DNA of 64,000 nt from Sphingobacterium sp. SYP-B4668 (GCF_027627455.1 NZ_CP115483.1:2914001-2978000); one strand, 5' to 3'. Positions 25,556 to 37,100 are shown, counted from the first letter of the stretch. Translations and numbers: made by a program. Notes: a model not told the origin generated them from the sequence alone.

Positions 25556-27157
25556 TTAATAACCTGGATTTTGGTCGCCTTCAAATTCGGGATTGGCATT
25601 CATTTCCTTTTGAGGGATGGGCCATAGGTAATCCCGTTTGGCATTAAATGAACGCTGATCGATGACAATGGGTTCATATTGCCAATCTGCGGTCACATTG
25701 CCATTGGAATACCATTTCATCTTGGACACGTCCAAGCCAACAGCATCTACCATGACTCGCTCGGCTATCTTCCAACGTCTGATATCAAACCAGCGCTGTC
25801 CTTCGTTGAAAAGCTCAACCCTCCGCTCATTACGGATGATGGTACGCATCGCTGCCTTGCTTAAGTTGGGCATGGCTACACTAAGCTTGATCATACCTAC
25901 TCTACTTCTTATTTGATCAATCAGTGGGTAAGCAGCTGCAGGCCCGTTCAGCTCATTCTCGGACTCGGCCCATGAAAGCAGTACCTCAGCATAGCGCATA
26001 ATAATCTTATCACTACCATCGTTCTCGGTATTGGCGATATACTCATCAGCCCCCTTTTTGGGTCTAAAACCACTGAGGTTGCCCCAGCTCGCGGGTACCC
26101 AATTGGCCTGATACCTACTCTGTGCAACTAATCTATATTCGGATCCAGGACATAAAATAGATAAATGCAATCGGGGGTCACGATTGGTAAACGGAAGATT
26201 GGGATTGTAGGTTGGATCTTTCGAAATCACACCGCCACCGTCGATCGCTAAGTCTTTTACCGGCAAACCATTTGTAGTAAAGAAGCTCTCCACCATAGGC
26301 AATGTGGTGTGAAATGAATTCCAATGATACCAAAGCATAGTTTGATAACTGGATTTCAAATCCTTGGCATAGTTTATTTTAAAAATAACCTCCTGATTGG
26401 CCTTGTCATTGATGCCGGCATCTAGAAACAGCTTCGCAAAATCTGGATACAAGGTGTACCCTAGGTCTCTAATCTTGGGAGCCAGTGCGACTACCGCTTC
26501 ATTGTCATCTGTATATTGGGCTACTTTCAACTGCAACATAATCGCGGCTCCTTGGCTGGCGTATTGACCGCCAAAGCTATGGGGTAGATTGTCTGCCGCG
26601 AAGGTCAAATCTGCACCTATAAAAGTCAACACATTGCTAATGTCTTGGCGGGGTGGATTTTCCAATGGTGAATTTTCATCCAAAATGGGGAGTCGGCCAT
26701 ACAGGGTCAACAACTCATAGTAGAAGTAAGCTCTTAAGAAGCGTGATTCTGCAAGTAGTGATAATTTGTCGGCGGGGGCAAGTTCACTCTCTTGGACGCC
26801 TCGAATCAAACTATTGGCCCGCGAAATCCCCAACCAATTTTTATTCCATTTGTATTCTGCCAACCAACTGTTGGAGGTCTGGGTTCCTTTTGCAAATTCA
26901 GCTGAATTTTCCCATGTATTGGGATTGAACGAATTGTCGCTCATATTTTCAAAAGAGTATGGAAAGATATATACCGGACCATCGTCGTACAGGCTATTGT
27001 AAATCCCAGCCATCAAACTTCGGGCTTGATCGACATTTGTTAGAAAGGTCTTTGGAGATACCTTGTCAATAGGTACAGTGTCGAGGTAGTCTTTGCAGGA
27101 GTGGAAACCTAGTGAGATTAGACTCCACAATAATATATTTAAATAATTCTTTTTCAT
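25556..27157 (-). CDS. SusD/RagB-family surface lipoprotein, PUL 1
   Basis: A 533-residue lipoprotein (Cys21, FHSC). SusD hallmarks are KVSPKTFLTNVDQARSLMAG near the start, LLAESRFLRAYFYYELLTLYG near residue 135, IIMRYAEVLLSWAESENEL near 395, IIRNERRVELFNEGQRWFDIRRWK near 450 and the C-terminal YLWPIPQKEMNANPEF. It would form the lid of the SusC partner encoded 112 bp upstream and bind the oligosaccharide before import. The operon order SusC-SusD-FISUMP-beta helix-SusE-like identifies this as a PUL. Confidence 0.93.
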   Translation of the reverse strand: MKKNYLNILLWSLISLGFHSCKDYLDTVPIDKVSPKTFLTNVDQARSLMAGIYNSLYDDGPVYIFPYSFENMSDNSFNPNTWENSAEFAKGTQTSNSWLAEYKWNKNWLGISRANSLIRGVQESELAPADKLSLLAESRFLRAYFYYELLTLYGRLPILDENSPLENPPRQDISNVLTFIGADLTFAADNLPHSFGGQYASQGAAIMLQLKVAQYTDDNEAVVALAPKIRDLGYTLYPDFAKLFLDAGINDKANQEVIFKINYAKDLKSSYQTMLWYHWNSFHTTLPMVESFFTTNGLPVKDLAIDGGGVISKDPTYNPNLPFTNRDPRLHLSILCPGSEYRLVAQSRYQANWVPASWGNLSGFRPKKGADEYIANTENDGSDKIIMRYAEVLLSWAESENELNGPAAAYPLIDQIRSRVGMIKLSVAMPNLSKAAMRTIIRNERRVELFNEGQRWFDIRRWKIAERVMVDAVGLDVSKMKWYSNGNVTADWQYEPIVIDQRSFNAKRDYLWPIPQKEMNANPEFEGDQNPGY

Positions 27158-27269
27158 CTGTATATAATTTGTTTTTAGATTTTATAGTTGTCAGATGGAA
27201 CCATGTATGAGTGACATAATTTCGATTAGACATATCTAATTACCATTTAATCAATTGGCGTTCATAATC

Positions 27270-30200
27270 TTAGAATGTTAAATTTAAACCTCCAGTAAAT
27301 GTCTTCACTAATGGATAGTCATAAATATTGGTATTGCTCTTGCCCGATCTTTCTGGATCAAACCCCTTGAACTTGGTGAGCGTAAATATATTCTGCCCGC
27401 TGATAAAAAGGCGAAGCCCTTTGAGCTTTATACGTTGGAGTATCTGATCGGATAAGGTGTATCCAAGTTCAATGTTTTTCAATCGGAGATAGGATAGGTC
27501 CTCGACATAGTAGGCGGATTTGATACTGGAACGCTGACTGTCGATATATACTCGTTGATATGTATTATTTGGTCTTTGGGGTGTCCAGCGATCGATCATC
27601 CATCCGGCTGTATTGTAGTTATTGAAAAATGGCGATACAAGCTCGCCTTGACTCCACCCCTCACCACCTAAGACTCCCTGAAAAAAGGTGGTGACATCAA
27701 ATTGTTTATACCTAGCGCCTAAGCTAAACGAATACAGCATATCGGGATTGGGATTACCAAGGGCTACACGATCATGATCCATGTCGATAATACCATCCTC
27801 ATTTTGATCTTTAAATCTAATATCGCCAGGTGCAGCAATCAATCCTGAATAGGAGTTTACCACTGCTCCATCTGCATCGAAAGTGGTGAGGTGCTGATGT
27901 ATCTCGGCTTCATTTTGATAGATACCTTCTGTCTCGTAGCCGTAAAGGGTATTGATAGGAAGCCCTTCTTCTAGCAATAAACCTGTCGTACTGTTTAGGA
28001 TACGAGGCTGATCGCTCAGAGAGAGGATCTTATTCTTATTGAATGATAGTATTACATTACCGTTGATACTCCAATCATCATGAATCTTCTTGTTGTACCC
28101 GAGGGATATCTCGAGCCCTGTATTCTTCATCTTTCCGGCATTCTTCCAAGGGGTCTCGGTAAAACCAAACGTACTGGATACAGGGAGCTGCATCAAGATA
28201 TCATCTGTCTGCTTTTGATAATAATCGATACTGAACTGGAGACTGTTGAATAAGGAAAGATCTAATCCTATATTTCTCTGCGTGGTGGTCTCCCAGGTCA
28301 GGTCCTTGTTGGCAATATATGAGGTGGCCGCTCCTGTATACTCTTTATCATCCCAGATGTAATTGGATCCGCCAATCGATAAAATATCAATACCTGCATA
28401 GGAGCTCCATATCTTTTCATTGCCCAGCTTGCCCCACGAAGCTCTTACCTTGAACTCGTTGATCCAATCATAATTGTCTTTGACAAATGCTTCTTGTCCG
28501 ATACGCCATCCCCCAGAAAATGAAGGGAATAAACCCCACTTTTTGTCAACAGCAAATTTGGAAGAGCCATCATAACGCAAATTGGCCTCAAACAAGTACT
28601 TATCAGCGTAATCGTAATTAAAGCGACCGAAAAGGGATAGATTAGTTACTTCGGTCTGCCAAGAGGAATTTTTTTGGGTGGTGGGATCACCGACCTCCAA
28701 ACTAGGTAGATTAGCGGTCAACCTTTTTCGTTCGGTCTGGTAATACTTACCCTCCCATTTACTTTGTTGGCCACCGGCCAAAAACTTAAAATGATGCTTC
28801 TCCTGTAGGTTGAACCAATATGATAGGGTTGCAAAACTGGAAAAATTTCCATGTCTATAGGTGCTCTCTCTAATTTCAGACTCTCTATTATTATTCCTTC
28901 CGATGGTCTGCTCCCCATTGGATCCTGTCTCGATGGCATATAGATATACATTGGGTGCATAAGTCATGGTAAAATCTTGTGAACGATCATAATTGGCGGC
29001 AATATCCATCACCAATCGATTGGTGAAGAATATAGATCCTTGTACATTGGCGTTAAAGTTTTTTAAATCACTTTCACGCTTGCCCCCTTCTTCTAGGACA
29101 GCATCGTCATAAAACCAAGAAGTCCATCCATAGCCTTCCATCTTGGCAACCACAGTGGGATGCATCTGTACAATGCGTGCCAAGGTGGATCCCGAGCCGG
29201 AAACGCGATCGATCTGAGGGCCGGAGTATCCTGCAAAATTGGACGTTATCTTTACTTTGTTGTCAAAAAAATTACTAACGGTGTTTGCTCTGAAATTGTA
29301 CTTGCGGTAGGAAGTGCCCTCGAGTATCCCCTTTTGATCCATGACACCACCGGACAGGGTATAACTTGCATTTTCATTGCCACCGTTGATCTTGACGTAA
29401 TGATTTTGCAGAGTAGCGGGTTTGAAGTAGAAATCTGCCCAATTACGATCGGGATATAGTGCGAGATCCTCTCCTTTTCTAAAGTGATCGATATAATCTT
29501 GATTGTACTGCGGCAGTTTATTGGAATTGAGCAGCGCTTCATTATACAATTCCAAAAAATCTACAGACCCCAAAAGCTCTGGGTACCTGGTGACTTGTTG
29601 AACGGAAAAATAGCCGTTGTACTCGATGCTGGCTTCGCCCTTTTTTGCTTTCTTGGTGGTAATCAAGACAACCCCATTGGCTGCCTTATTTCCATAGATT
29701 GCAGCAGATGCAGCATCTTTGAGGACAGAGATGTTGTCTATATCTTTAGGGTCGACTTTGTCAAAGGAGGACTCGAACCCATCGATAATAATTAAGGGTG
29801 AGGCATTGTTGAGCGTACCTATGCCGCGGATGACTACCTCACCTGCATCGGCCCCCGGGCGACCAGAATTCTGGGTGACCTGCACACCGGTGACCTTGCC
29901 TTGTAAGGCCATGGAGACGTCGGTCAAGGGTCTATTTTTAAAATCAGCGGTAGATACAGTGGCAATGGCTCCCGTTACTTTGGCTTTACTAGTGGTGCCG
30001 AAACCTACAGCGACAGCTTCATCCAGTGCGATAGCAGTCTCTTCCAGCTCTACGATTAAGGGCTTTGTGGCTTCGGTAATAGTGAGTGTGGCTGTTCGAA
30101 ATCCCATATAGGTAACCTCTAACTGGTCACCTACTTTACCCGTGATGGCGAAAACACCTTGTTGATTGGAGGTACCGATTTGAGAGGTACGGAGATTTCG

Positions 30201-30356
30201 GATAGTCGCTCCCGCAATTTCCTTCTTGGAAGTGGAGTGCACTTTGCCACTAAACGTCTGCACTTGGGCTTGCTGAGCAAATGTAAAGGTCAAGCTCAAA
30301 CCCAGTATTAACGTAAGCATAACGATGCGTAACACATGTTGTCGAATTAATATCAT
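27270..30356 (-). CDS. SusC/RagA TonB-dependent transporter without STN domain, PUL 1
   Basis: A 1028-residue transporter. The signal peptide (1-28) leads directly to a carboxypeptidase-regulatory-like domain (about 34-105, GKVHSTSKKEIAGATIRNL), then the plug (AVAVGFGTTSKAKVTGAIAT near 118; SAAIYGNKAANGVVLITTKKA near 215) and the barrel, ending in NLTF. There is no STN domain, in keeping with control by a hybrid two-component regulator rather than sigma/anti-sigma. It is the first gene of the operon running to 22172. Upstream lies a TACATTTG -7 box without a -33 box. Confidence 0.93.
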   Translation of the reverse strand: MILIRQHVLRIVMLTLILGLSLTFTFAQQAQVQTFSGKVHSTSKKEIAGATIRNLRTSQIGTSNQQGVFAITGKVGDQLEVTYMGFRTATLTITEATKPLIVELEETAIALDEAVAVGFGTTSKAKVTGAIATVSTADFKNRPLTDVSMALQGKVTGVQVTQNSGRPGADAGEVVIRGIGTLNNASPLIIIDGFESSFDKVDPKDIDNISVLKDAASAAIYGNKAANGVVLITTKKAKKGEASIEYNGYFSVQQVTRYPELLGSVDFLELYNEALLNSNKLPQYNQDYIDHFRKGEDLALYPDRNWADFYFKPATLQNHYVKINGGNENASYTLSGGVMDQKGILEGTSYRKYNFRANTVSNFFDNKVKITSNFAGYSGPQIDRVSGSGSTLARIVQMHPTVVAKMEGYGWTSWFYDDAVLEEGGKRESDLKNFNANVQGSIFFTNRLVMDIAANYDRSQDFTMTYAPNVYLYAIETGSNGEQTIGRNNNRESEIRESTYRHGNFSSFATLSYWFNLQEKHHFKFLAGGQQSKWEGKYYQTERKRLTANLPSLEVGDPTTQKNSSWQTEVTNLSLFGRFNYDYADKYLFEANLRYDGSSKFAVDKKWGLFPSFSGGWRIGQEAFVKDNYDWINEFKVRASWGKLGNEKIWSSYAGIDILSIGGSNYIWDDKEYTGAATSYIANKDLTWETTTQRNIGLDLSLFNSLQFSIDYYQKQTDDILMQLPVSSTFGFTETPWKNAGKMKNTGLEISLGYNKKIHDDWSINGNVILSFNKNKILSLSDQPRILNSTTGLLLEEGLPINTLYGYETEGIYQNEAEIHQHLTTFDADGAVVNSYSGLIAAPGDIRFKDQNEDGIIDMDHDRVALGNPNPDMLYSFSLGARYKQFDVTTFFQGVLGGEGWSQGELVSPFFNNYNTAGWMIDRWTPQRPNNTYQRVYIDSQRSSIKSAYYVEDLSYLRLKNIELGYTLSDQILQRIKLKGLRLFISGQNIFTLTKFKGFDPERSGKSNTNIYDYPLVKTFTGGLNLTF

Positions 30357-30378
30357 AAGTTTAAATTGGTTAATTATT

Positions 30379-30405
30379 CAAATGTAATGAGGAGCCGTTT
30401 AGCGG
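30379..30405 (-). promoter_or_regulatory. Putative activator-dependent promoter of the PUL 1 operon
   Basis: On the minus strand TACATTTG (30379-30386) matches the TAnnTTTG -7 box, 23 bp from the SusC start. No -33 TTTG is visible at the usual spacing. Just upstream, 30395-30405 reads CCGTTTAGCGG, with CCG/CGG inverted ends, in the position where a regulator would touch the promoter. This is an inference from motif placement only. Confidence 0.35.
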
Positions 30406-30899
30406 TCTTATATGTTTGTACTAATATCTGCAAGATTTATGGGTAAACCTGACAGGCACCTTTGAATTAATCAGATATATATGACTACTGAACATATCTG
30501 TATATATACAAAATATGACTTTTGGCATGGGTGGTACTGACCAATGAAAAATAGCTAAGCCAAGCAGTAGTATACTATAATAGCAGTCACCGCTACAAAA
30601 AAATAAAAATAGTGAGGAGTACAACTACAGAAGCGGATAGCATATGTTTACAATCCTATTGCACAAGAATCAGCGTACTAGGAAGTCTGGAATCGATATC
30701 TAGCACTTGGATGGAAAGAGACCCAATTGAAGCGAGATGGTGCTAGATGTATCGGTAAAACCTGCAATCGATAACGTTAAAATTGGATAGATGCGGTGCC
30801 GAAAAAGGTAATTGACATGATTAATCAATAAAGATAGGCAATATAAACACATAAATATAAACACGTTACATCATGCATATAAACAAGATGTATCGAGGA
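30406..30899. other. Intergenic region between the two PULs, no gene seen
   Basis: About 490 bp, AT-rich, with stop codons in all frames and no recognisable protein, RNA or mobile-element signal. It holds the upstream part of the PUL 1 promoter region and, at its far end, the terminator of PUL 2. Confidence 0.5.
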
Positions 30900-30933
30900 G
30901 TATCTCTGATAAGGAGGAACTTATCAGAGATAC
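30900..30933 (-). terminator. Hairpin terminator of PUL 2
   Basis: GTATCTCTGATAA (30900-30912) and TTATCAGAGATAC (30921-30933) form a perfect 13-bp stem with an 8-nt loop, 27 bp past the stop of the minus-strand beta-helix gene. Confidence 0.7.
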
Positions 30934-30959
30934 TAGCTATGCATCCTCGAGAATAAAAG

Positions 30960-32459
30960 TTATTCTGCGTTTGGACTAGGGATTTGTGCGAAAAAATCCT
31001 CAATCGCTTGTCTATCTATGTATACGATATCTTGCATGCCTTGCGCAATGCGCTTAATTTTCAAAAATTTGGACCGTAATACCTCTGCTGAATAGGTGTG
31101 CCGTTCGGGATTCATCTTATTCGTCTTTTCCAGACTGACATGTGAATCAAATTGACCGATGAAGGTATTGTCCATGGTTAAGTTGTTGGTGGATGCCTGT
31201 AGGTCAAAGCTGGACTTTTGCTGTGCAATAAACAAGTTTTCAAAAATCTTGGTTTGATCGGCATATCCACCCCAGGAATCTGACGTCAATATAGAGCGGT
31301 GCACGTTGTCAGCACTTTTGGGTCCAGCATAGATAATATTTCTATATATGGATGTCTCCTTCGCCGGGCCTGCAATATGAATGGATGGTGAAAACATACC
31401 TACCCGGGTGGGCCGGGTTCGATTCCCATCATCTATACTCAAATTGTACTGTACGCGAGTGCCGATATTACCGATTTGATCCTGTGATTCACCAGAATTA
31501 CATATCAAAACGAAGCCGCCTGCATTTTGGTGGCTGTAGTTGTATTGGATAACAGTATTCCGGCAGTTGTAATCTGAATCAAATCCTTGTGCATCCCAAG
31601 GAGCATTATGTCCGGTGACTTCGTTAAACTGGATGGTGGTATTGTCGCAGCTCCAAGGCCAAAATCCTGCCGCAGCTTCGGTTTGAGGTAACGTCTCTGG
31701 GCAATCTATCATTTTGTTGAATTCAATCAATGTGTTGACACAGGCTATAGGCACAATGCCATCCCCAGGTACTCCCTCAATAAAATTGTTTCGGATAATG
31801 GTATTGGTACTGGGGAACCACCGATCGTTGCGATTCCAATTGGCACTCCAAATCATCCCGTTCCGTTGGCACCGTTTGATGGTACAGTCTTCAATCACCA
31901 ATGCGTCAAAATTGGAGAGAATGGAATCGCCGCGGCTTTCTATTAGAATACCTGATCCTCCACCTTCGCTCTTAACCAAGCTGCCGTTGACATCTCGAAT
32001 GTCTAAGCCGCTCAATACGATAGCATGAGCTGTACCATAATTCTTACTTTCCAGCTTAACACCTGTACGGGAGGGCAATACCGTAGATCCGGTATTGACA
32101 ACTTCAATGTCTTTGAGCTGTAGATAGGAGCTATTACGAATACGCACTGCATATAAGGAATGATCCGGAGCCATGATGACTGGCTTGGGGCCTTGACCAT
32201 AAGTGGATACCACAATAGGTTCCATAAAGCTCCCTTGCCCCGAAAGCTCTAAGAGCTGCTTAAATATTTCTCCTCGCTTCAATACAACATGGTCTCCAGC
32301 GCTCAACCGAAGATCAGCTAATCTATTAAAGCTTTTCCAAGCCTCTTGGGAAGAAAGACCGGAATTCGTATCCTTACCACCTGTTGGATCTATATAATAA
32401 GTACTTGCTGATAAAAAATAAGGTATCAGTAAGAAAATAAGTGATTGCAATTGCTTCAT
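30960..32459 (-). CDS. Right-handed parallel beta-helix secreted protein, PUL 2
   Basis: A 499-residue secreted protein with a Sec signal peptide (1-18, FLSAS) and no lipobox Cys. It is a full-length paralogue of the lipoprotein at 22613: YYIDPTGGKDTNSGLSSQEA, AGDHVVLKRGEIF, the coils VIEDCTIKRCQRNGMIW and TIIRNNFIEGVPGDGI, and WDAQGFDSDYNCRN line up in order. It lacks the C-terminal GAGSPCIAAG tail of that protein. Likely a polysaccharide lyase or glycosidase of the beta-helix class acting in the periplasm; the exact activity is not determinable. It follows SusD by 74 bp as the last gene of PUL 2. Confidence 0.72.
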   Translation of the reverse strand: MKQLQSLIFLLIPYFLSASTYYIDPTGGKDTNSGLSSQEAWKSFNRLADLRLSAGDHVVLKRGEIFKQLLELSGQGSFMEPIVVSTYGQGPKPVIMAPDHSLYAVRIRNSSYLQLKDIEVVNTGSTVLPSRTGVKLESKNYGTAHAIVLSGLDIRDVNGSLVKSEGGGSGILIESRGDSILSNFDALVIEDCTIKRCQRNGMIWSANWNRNDRWFPSTNTIIRNNFIEGVPGDGIVPIACVNTLIEFNKMIDCPETLPQTEAAAGFWPWSCDNTTIQFNEVTGHNAPWDAQGFDSDYNCRNTVIQYNYSHQNAGGFVLICNSGESQDQIGNIGTRVQYNLSIDDGNRTRPTRVGMFSPSIHIAGPAKETSIYRNIIYAGPKSADNVHRSILTSDSWGGYADQTKIFENLFIAQQKSSFDLQASTNNLTMDNTFIGQFDSHVSLEKTNKMNPERHTYSAEVLRSKFLKIKRIAQGMQDIVYIDRQAIEDFFAQIPSPNAE

Positions 32460-32533
32460 CTCATGAGTTGATAAGGAGTCTAGATTTCAATAATATCGTT
32501 GAAATCTAGGCTCGGTTAATTATTTGTTGTTAG

Positions 32534-34123
32534 CTATTTCCACAGGGGATGTTGCTCTAACTGGCTATTTGCATCCACTTCGGCCTGAGGAATAGGCCAA
32601 ATGTACTCCTGCTCACCTCTAAAATTGCGTTTCTCATATAAGAAATAGGTGCCGATATTGTTAAAAAGTGCTCGCTCCGCTTCTATGTGATTGACAGCAT
32701 CTTGTAGCTCCTTCCATCTATATAAATCGAACAACCGAAGACCTTCAAAAGCGGTCTCTACTCTCCTTTCGTGCTTTATAAGATCTAATAATTGCGTCTT
32801 TGAAAGGTTCATACCTTCAACATCCTTAATGCTAGGCATGGCAACGCGAGCACGCACCTGATCAACAAGACCGTAGACTTCCTGTTGATTGTAAGTGCCG
32901 CTTTGAACTAAGGCTTCTGCTAGTGATAGTAATACTTCGGCATATCGAATGACGTAAAAATCTTGTCCAGAATCCCATGCGTCATTAGAGGATTGATTTG
33001 GATTGAAATACTTATACACATATACGGTAGATCTGGAAGGTGCTGCTCCGCCAAAAAACTCTGCATTGGAGCTCCCCCACTTCATCCCGGGAACAAAGAG
33101 GGTGGCTTTCAAACGGGGGTCGCGGTTTTCATAGCGCTTGCTATCGGGTCTATTATTTTGGAGGTCGTCAACGCCTTCTACATATACAGATGAAGTATGA
33201 GTAGGTTTTCCGTCCAGGCAATAGAAAGATTTGGCGAGATCTAAAGTTCCGTTTTCAGCCTCTAGAGGTGAGTCATAATGGGCGGCAAAAGACGACCCTT
33301 CTTTTAGACCTGGGCCTTCAAAACGAACGGAAAATACAATTTCATTGCTATTTTCGGCCGCTTGGGAGAAAAGGGTGCCGTAGTTGTTGTAAAGTCCGTA
33401 TTTGCCGCTGCTGATGACGGCTTGATAGGCTTGGGCAGCTACATCCCATTGCTCATTATAAAGGGCCAATCTGCCCAATAGGCTTAAGGCGGCTCCCTTT
33501 GTGATACGTCCTCTACTGGCTGCCTCGATTGGTAATTTTGCAGCTGCATCACGCAAATCAGCTAGGACAACATTGACGATTTCCTTGCGTGGGGTCTTGG
33601 CCGTATTTGCATTGTCCATGCCCCTTTCTTCCCGTGTGAAGGGCACGTCATTGTAAGTCATTGTCAGATTGGTGTACATAAGCGAGCGGATGACGACTGC
33701 TTCAGCCTTCATTAGTTCTTTCTTTTCGGCATCCATATCAACACCCTCTATCCTGGTGATGAGCGTATTGCATCGGTTGATAACTTCATAGGATGCCGAC
33801 CAAAAGGAGCCAATGAGTCCACTGCTAGGTGTATGTGTACCGGTGGCAATATCAAAGCCGGCCATCCAACCATCCCAATTAAAATGCCCCCCATTGTCGG
33901 TCAGATTGTCCATCATGGCAAATCCCTTTTCCCAAGGCCCACCGTTGTACAAATAGTTATTTTGGAGACCATCATAACAAGAGGTAAGTCCCATCATAGC
34001 GTCTTGTTCGGTGAGCCAAAAAGTCTCATTCGAAATGCCAGTCAAGGAATGTCTATCCAAAAAATCATCGCTACAGGCTCCTAGACTTAAACTGAGCAAG
34101 GTGATATATAGTATTTTTTTCAT
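32534..34123 (-). CDS. SusD/RagB-family surface lipoprotein, PUL 2
   Basis: A 529-residue lipoprotein (Cys17, LGAC). Hallmarks are ISNETFWLTEQDAMMGLTSCYDG near residue 35, LMKAEAVVIRSLMYTNLTMTYNDVPF near 140, FYVIRYAEVLLSLAEALV near 390, LIKHERRVETAFEGLRLFDLYRWK near 455 and EYIWPIPQAEVDANSQL at the end. It partners the SusC encoded 11 bp upstream and would bind the imported oligosaccharide at the surface. Confidence 0.93.
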   Translation of the reverse strand: MKKILYITLLSLSLGACSDDFLDRHSLTGISNETFWLTEQDAMMGLTSCYDGLQNNYLYNGGPWEKGFAMMDNLTDNGGHFNWDGWMAGFDIATGTHTPSSGLIGSFWSASYEVINRCNTLITRIEGVDMDAEKKELMKAEAVVIRSLMYTNLTMTYNDVPFTREERGMDNANTAKTPRKEIVNVVLADLRDAAAKLPIEAASRGRITKGAALSLLGRLALYNEQWDVAAQAYQAVISSGKYGLYNNYGTLFSQAAENSNEIVFSVRFEGPGLKEGSSFAAHYDSPLEAENGTLDLAKSFYCLDGKPTHTSSVYVEGVDDLQNNRPDSKRYENRDPRLKATLFVPGMKWGSSNAEFFGGAAPSRSTVYVYKYFNPNQSSNDAWDSGQDFYVIRYAEVLLSLAEALVQSGTYNQQEVYGLVDQVRARVAMPSIKDVEGMNLSKTQLLDLIKHERRVETAFEGLRLFDLYRWKELQDAVNHIEAERALFNNIGTYFLYEKRNFRGEQEYIWPIPQAEVDANSQLEQHPLWK

Positions 34124-34134
34124 TTCGTTTAAAA

Positions 34135-37100
34135 TTAAAATCTAAGGTTGATACCAAACGAGTAGGTCTTAATATTGGGATGAACATCATTACGCATATC
34201 CCAGCTTGCTTTTTCGGGATCGAAATCTTTAATGCTGCTAAAGGTGAGCAAATTGGCTCCGGCTGCATAAAGTCGTAAATTGGAGATGCCGTATTTTTGA
34301 AGTAAGGAACCCTCAAAATCATACCCAAGCTCGATATTCTTTAATCTTAGGTAGTCTCCACTGGTCAACCAGAATGAAGAATACCGATCATTGATATTAC
34401 CGCCGAGACGTGGCATAGTACCTTCGATATTGGAAGCACTGTATCGATCTAACCAACGTTGGGTAATATTCCCCCCATTGGATAGCGTAGTCTGCTCCCA
34501 ATTGAAGCGATCTAGGCCTGCTATCCCTTGCCAAAACATGGATAGGGCTATTTTTTTGTACTGCAAACCGAGGTTAAATCCATATTCCAACTTCGGGAAC
34601 GGATTGCCAATGATCATACGGTCGTCATCGCTGATATTGCCGTCTTGATTGATATCGGCATACATAATGTCACCCAATTGGGGTGTATTGCCATACTGGG
34701 TAATGGTCTTGGCTACTCCATCGACCACCGTAGTGCGAGCGAGGTCGTCTTGGGTGCGGTAAAGACCTGTGGATACAAGGCCATAATATGAACTGATGGC
34801 ATAACCTTCTCTATTAATGGTATTGGTTCCGTAATTATCAATACCTCTGTTGTCGACAATTTTATTCTTGACGGCAGAAAGGTTGAGACCTAAGGACCAC
34901 TTCCAATCTTCTCTTGCATCACGATAGGTTCCTGCAAACTCCCAACCTTTATTTTCGACCCGCCCAGCATTTTGGTAAGGTGCTGCCAATCCGCCCAAGA
35001 AAGATGGCGCCATTGCCAATCTTAACAAGATATCAGAGGTTTGCTTATTGAACCAATCGAAGGTCAAAGACAACTTGTTATCAAAGAGGGTCGCATCTAT
35101 ACCTAAATCGGTCATTTCTGTGGTCTCCCATCGAATGTTGTCATTTGCTAGATTGACCTTACGAAGTCCAGTGGATAAGGCATCACCAAAATAGTAATTA
35201 CCACCTACTTGGAGTGCTTGTGAAAAAGCATAGTTACCAATTTCTTGATTGCCTAGCCGTCCCCAACTTCCGCGAACTTTCAGTGCAGAAATAAAATCAA
35301 CATTTTGCATAAAGGACTCTCTATCTACATTCCATCCGGCAGAGAACGATGGAAATGTTCCGTACCTATGTTTTTTTGGCATTCGAGAGGATCCATCATG
35401 CCTTAAATTGACCTCTAAGAGGTACTTGGAGTCATAATTATAGTTTAATCGTCCAAAGAACGACTGTAGTGCATTTTCATAGGCAGACCCTGTAACTGCG
35501 GGATTGAGTGTTCCGCCATCAATCTCGTAAATATTGTCGGTCGGAAAATTCTGTATGTAGGCAGACCCTAAGTCTGTCCGACCAACTTGTAGGGAATGTG
35601 CTACCATCACGTCAAAGTGGTGCTTGTCGACAATCTTTTTATAGGAAAGGATATTCTCATTGAGGACGGTGGTTGACTTAAAGTTGTAGTCATTTAGACT
35701 GTTGGTCGAAATCCGTTGAAGTATCTTACCATCAGGACCATAAATTGTCCTAGTGGGACTAAACGTAGAGATATCTTGTCTAAATATTTTGTAACCTAAG
35801 TTGGTCTGGAATGATAATCCGGGTAATAGTTCAATACCGGCAAACATCTTACCATCGAAGCGTGTATTTTCGTAGTCCTTGTTACCTAGATACAGGGACT
35901 CGATGGGATTCTTAAAAATGGTGTGAGAAAGCGAAGTGCCATCAACGTAACCGTAGTGACCATTTGAATATTTGACAGGCACTGTAGGGCGAGTAAACCA
36001 ATTGATCATACGCATCAGCCCCTCGCCGGTCACATCTGTGATGGGTTCTTGGATATCCTGCTTACTGCCGGATAGATTTAATCCGACATTTACCCTTCCT
36101 AGACGTGAATCTACGTTGGATCTAAAGCCATACCTTTTACTACCGGTATTGAGCATGATGCCTTTTTGATCTAAATACTGCGCCGATACCATAAATTTTG
36201 ACACCTCATTTCCACCATTTACAGAGAGATGATGCTGGTACATTGGAGCGGTTCTAAACATTTCATCAAGCCATTTGGTATCTGCAAATCGATCTGGATC
36301 TGAACCGTCCTCGATTTTCTTTAACATATCGGGGGTGTAGATGTCGGCACCTTTGGCATCATTGAATGCCAATGCCCAATCCTTGGCTCCAAGATACTTA
36401 GTCATGACACTAGGTGTCTGCGCTGCAACACTACCTGCATAACTGATCTTGGTGTGCTGAGGTAAACCGCGCTTGGTGGTTACCAAAATAACTCCGTTGG
36501 CTGCTCTAACACCATATATAGATGCTGACGCGGCATCCTTTAATACGGAGACAGAGGCTATATCATGTGGCGCAATATCTGAAATCTGGGACACATCGCT
36601 TTCTACGCCATCGATGAGGACCATGGGATTATTATTGTCGCTCAAGGTGCCTATACCACGAATTCTTATCTCTGGATTGTCTTTACCTGCTTGTGCACCG
36701 TTATTGGTCAAAACAACACCAGGAAGTCTACCCTGGAGCATGTTGGTGGTATTGGCCAAGGGAGTATTGGCTACCTCTTCAAAATTTACAGCACTAACGG
36801 CGCCTGTTAAATTTTCTTTTTTCTGAGTACCATATCCCACGACGACGACCTCATCTACACTAATTAAATCATCCTCTAAAACAATGGTTAGAGGGGTATA
36901 ATTTTGAATGCTCTTCGTGACGGCCTTATAGCCTATGGAACTAAAGTTCAGTTGATCGCCAATCGTGACCGGTAGGCTGAAAGCACCCTGTTGATCGGTC
37001 TGCGATGAATTGGATTTGTCTTTAACCGTAATGGTAACCCCTGCTACCCCACGCCCTGATACATCCACAACCTTTCCGCTGATGCTTTGTTGGGATACTA

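Noticed and set aside
30406..30899. Small reverse-strand frame near 30421-30624
   Set aside because: Rich in rare residues with no motif and in a promoter region; not supported as a gene.
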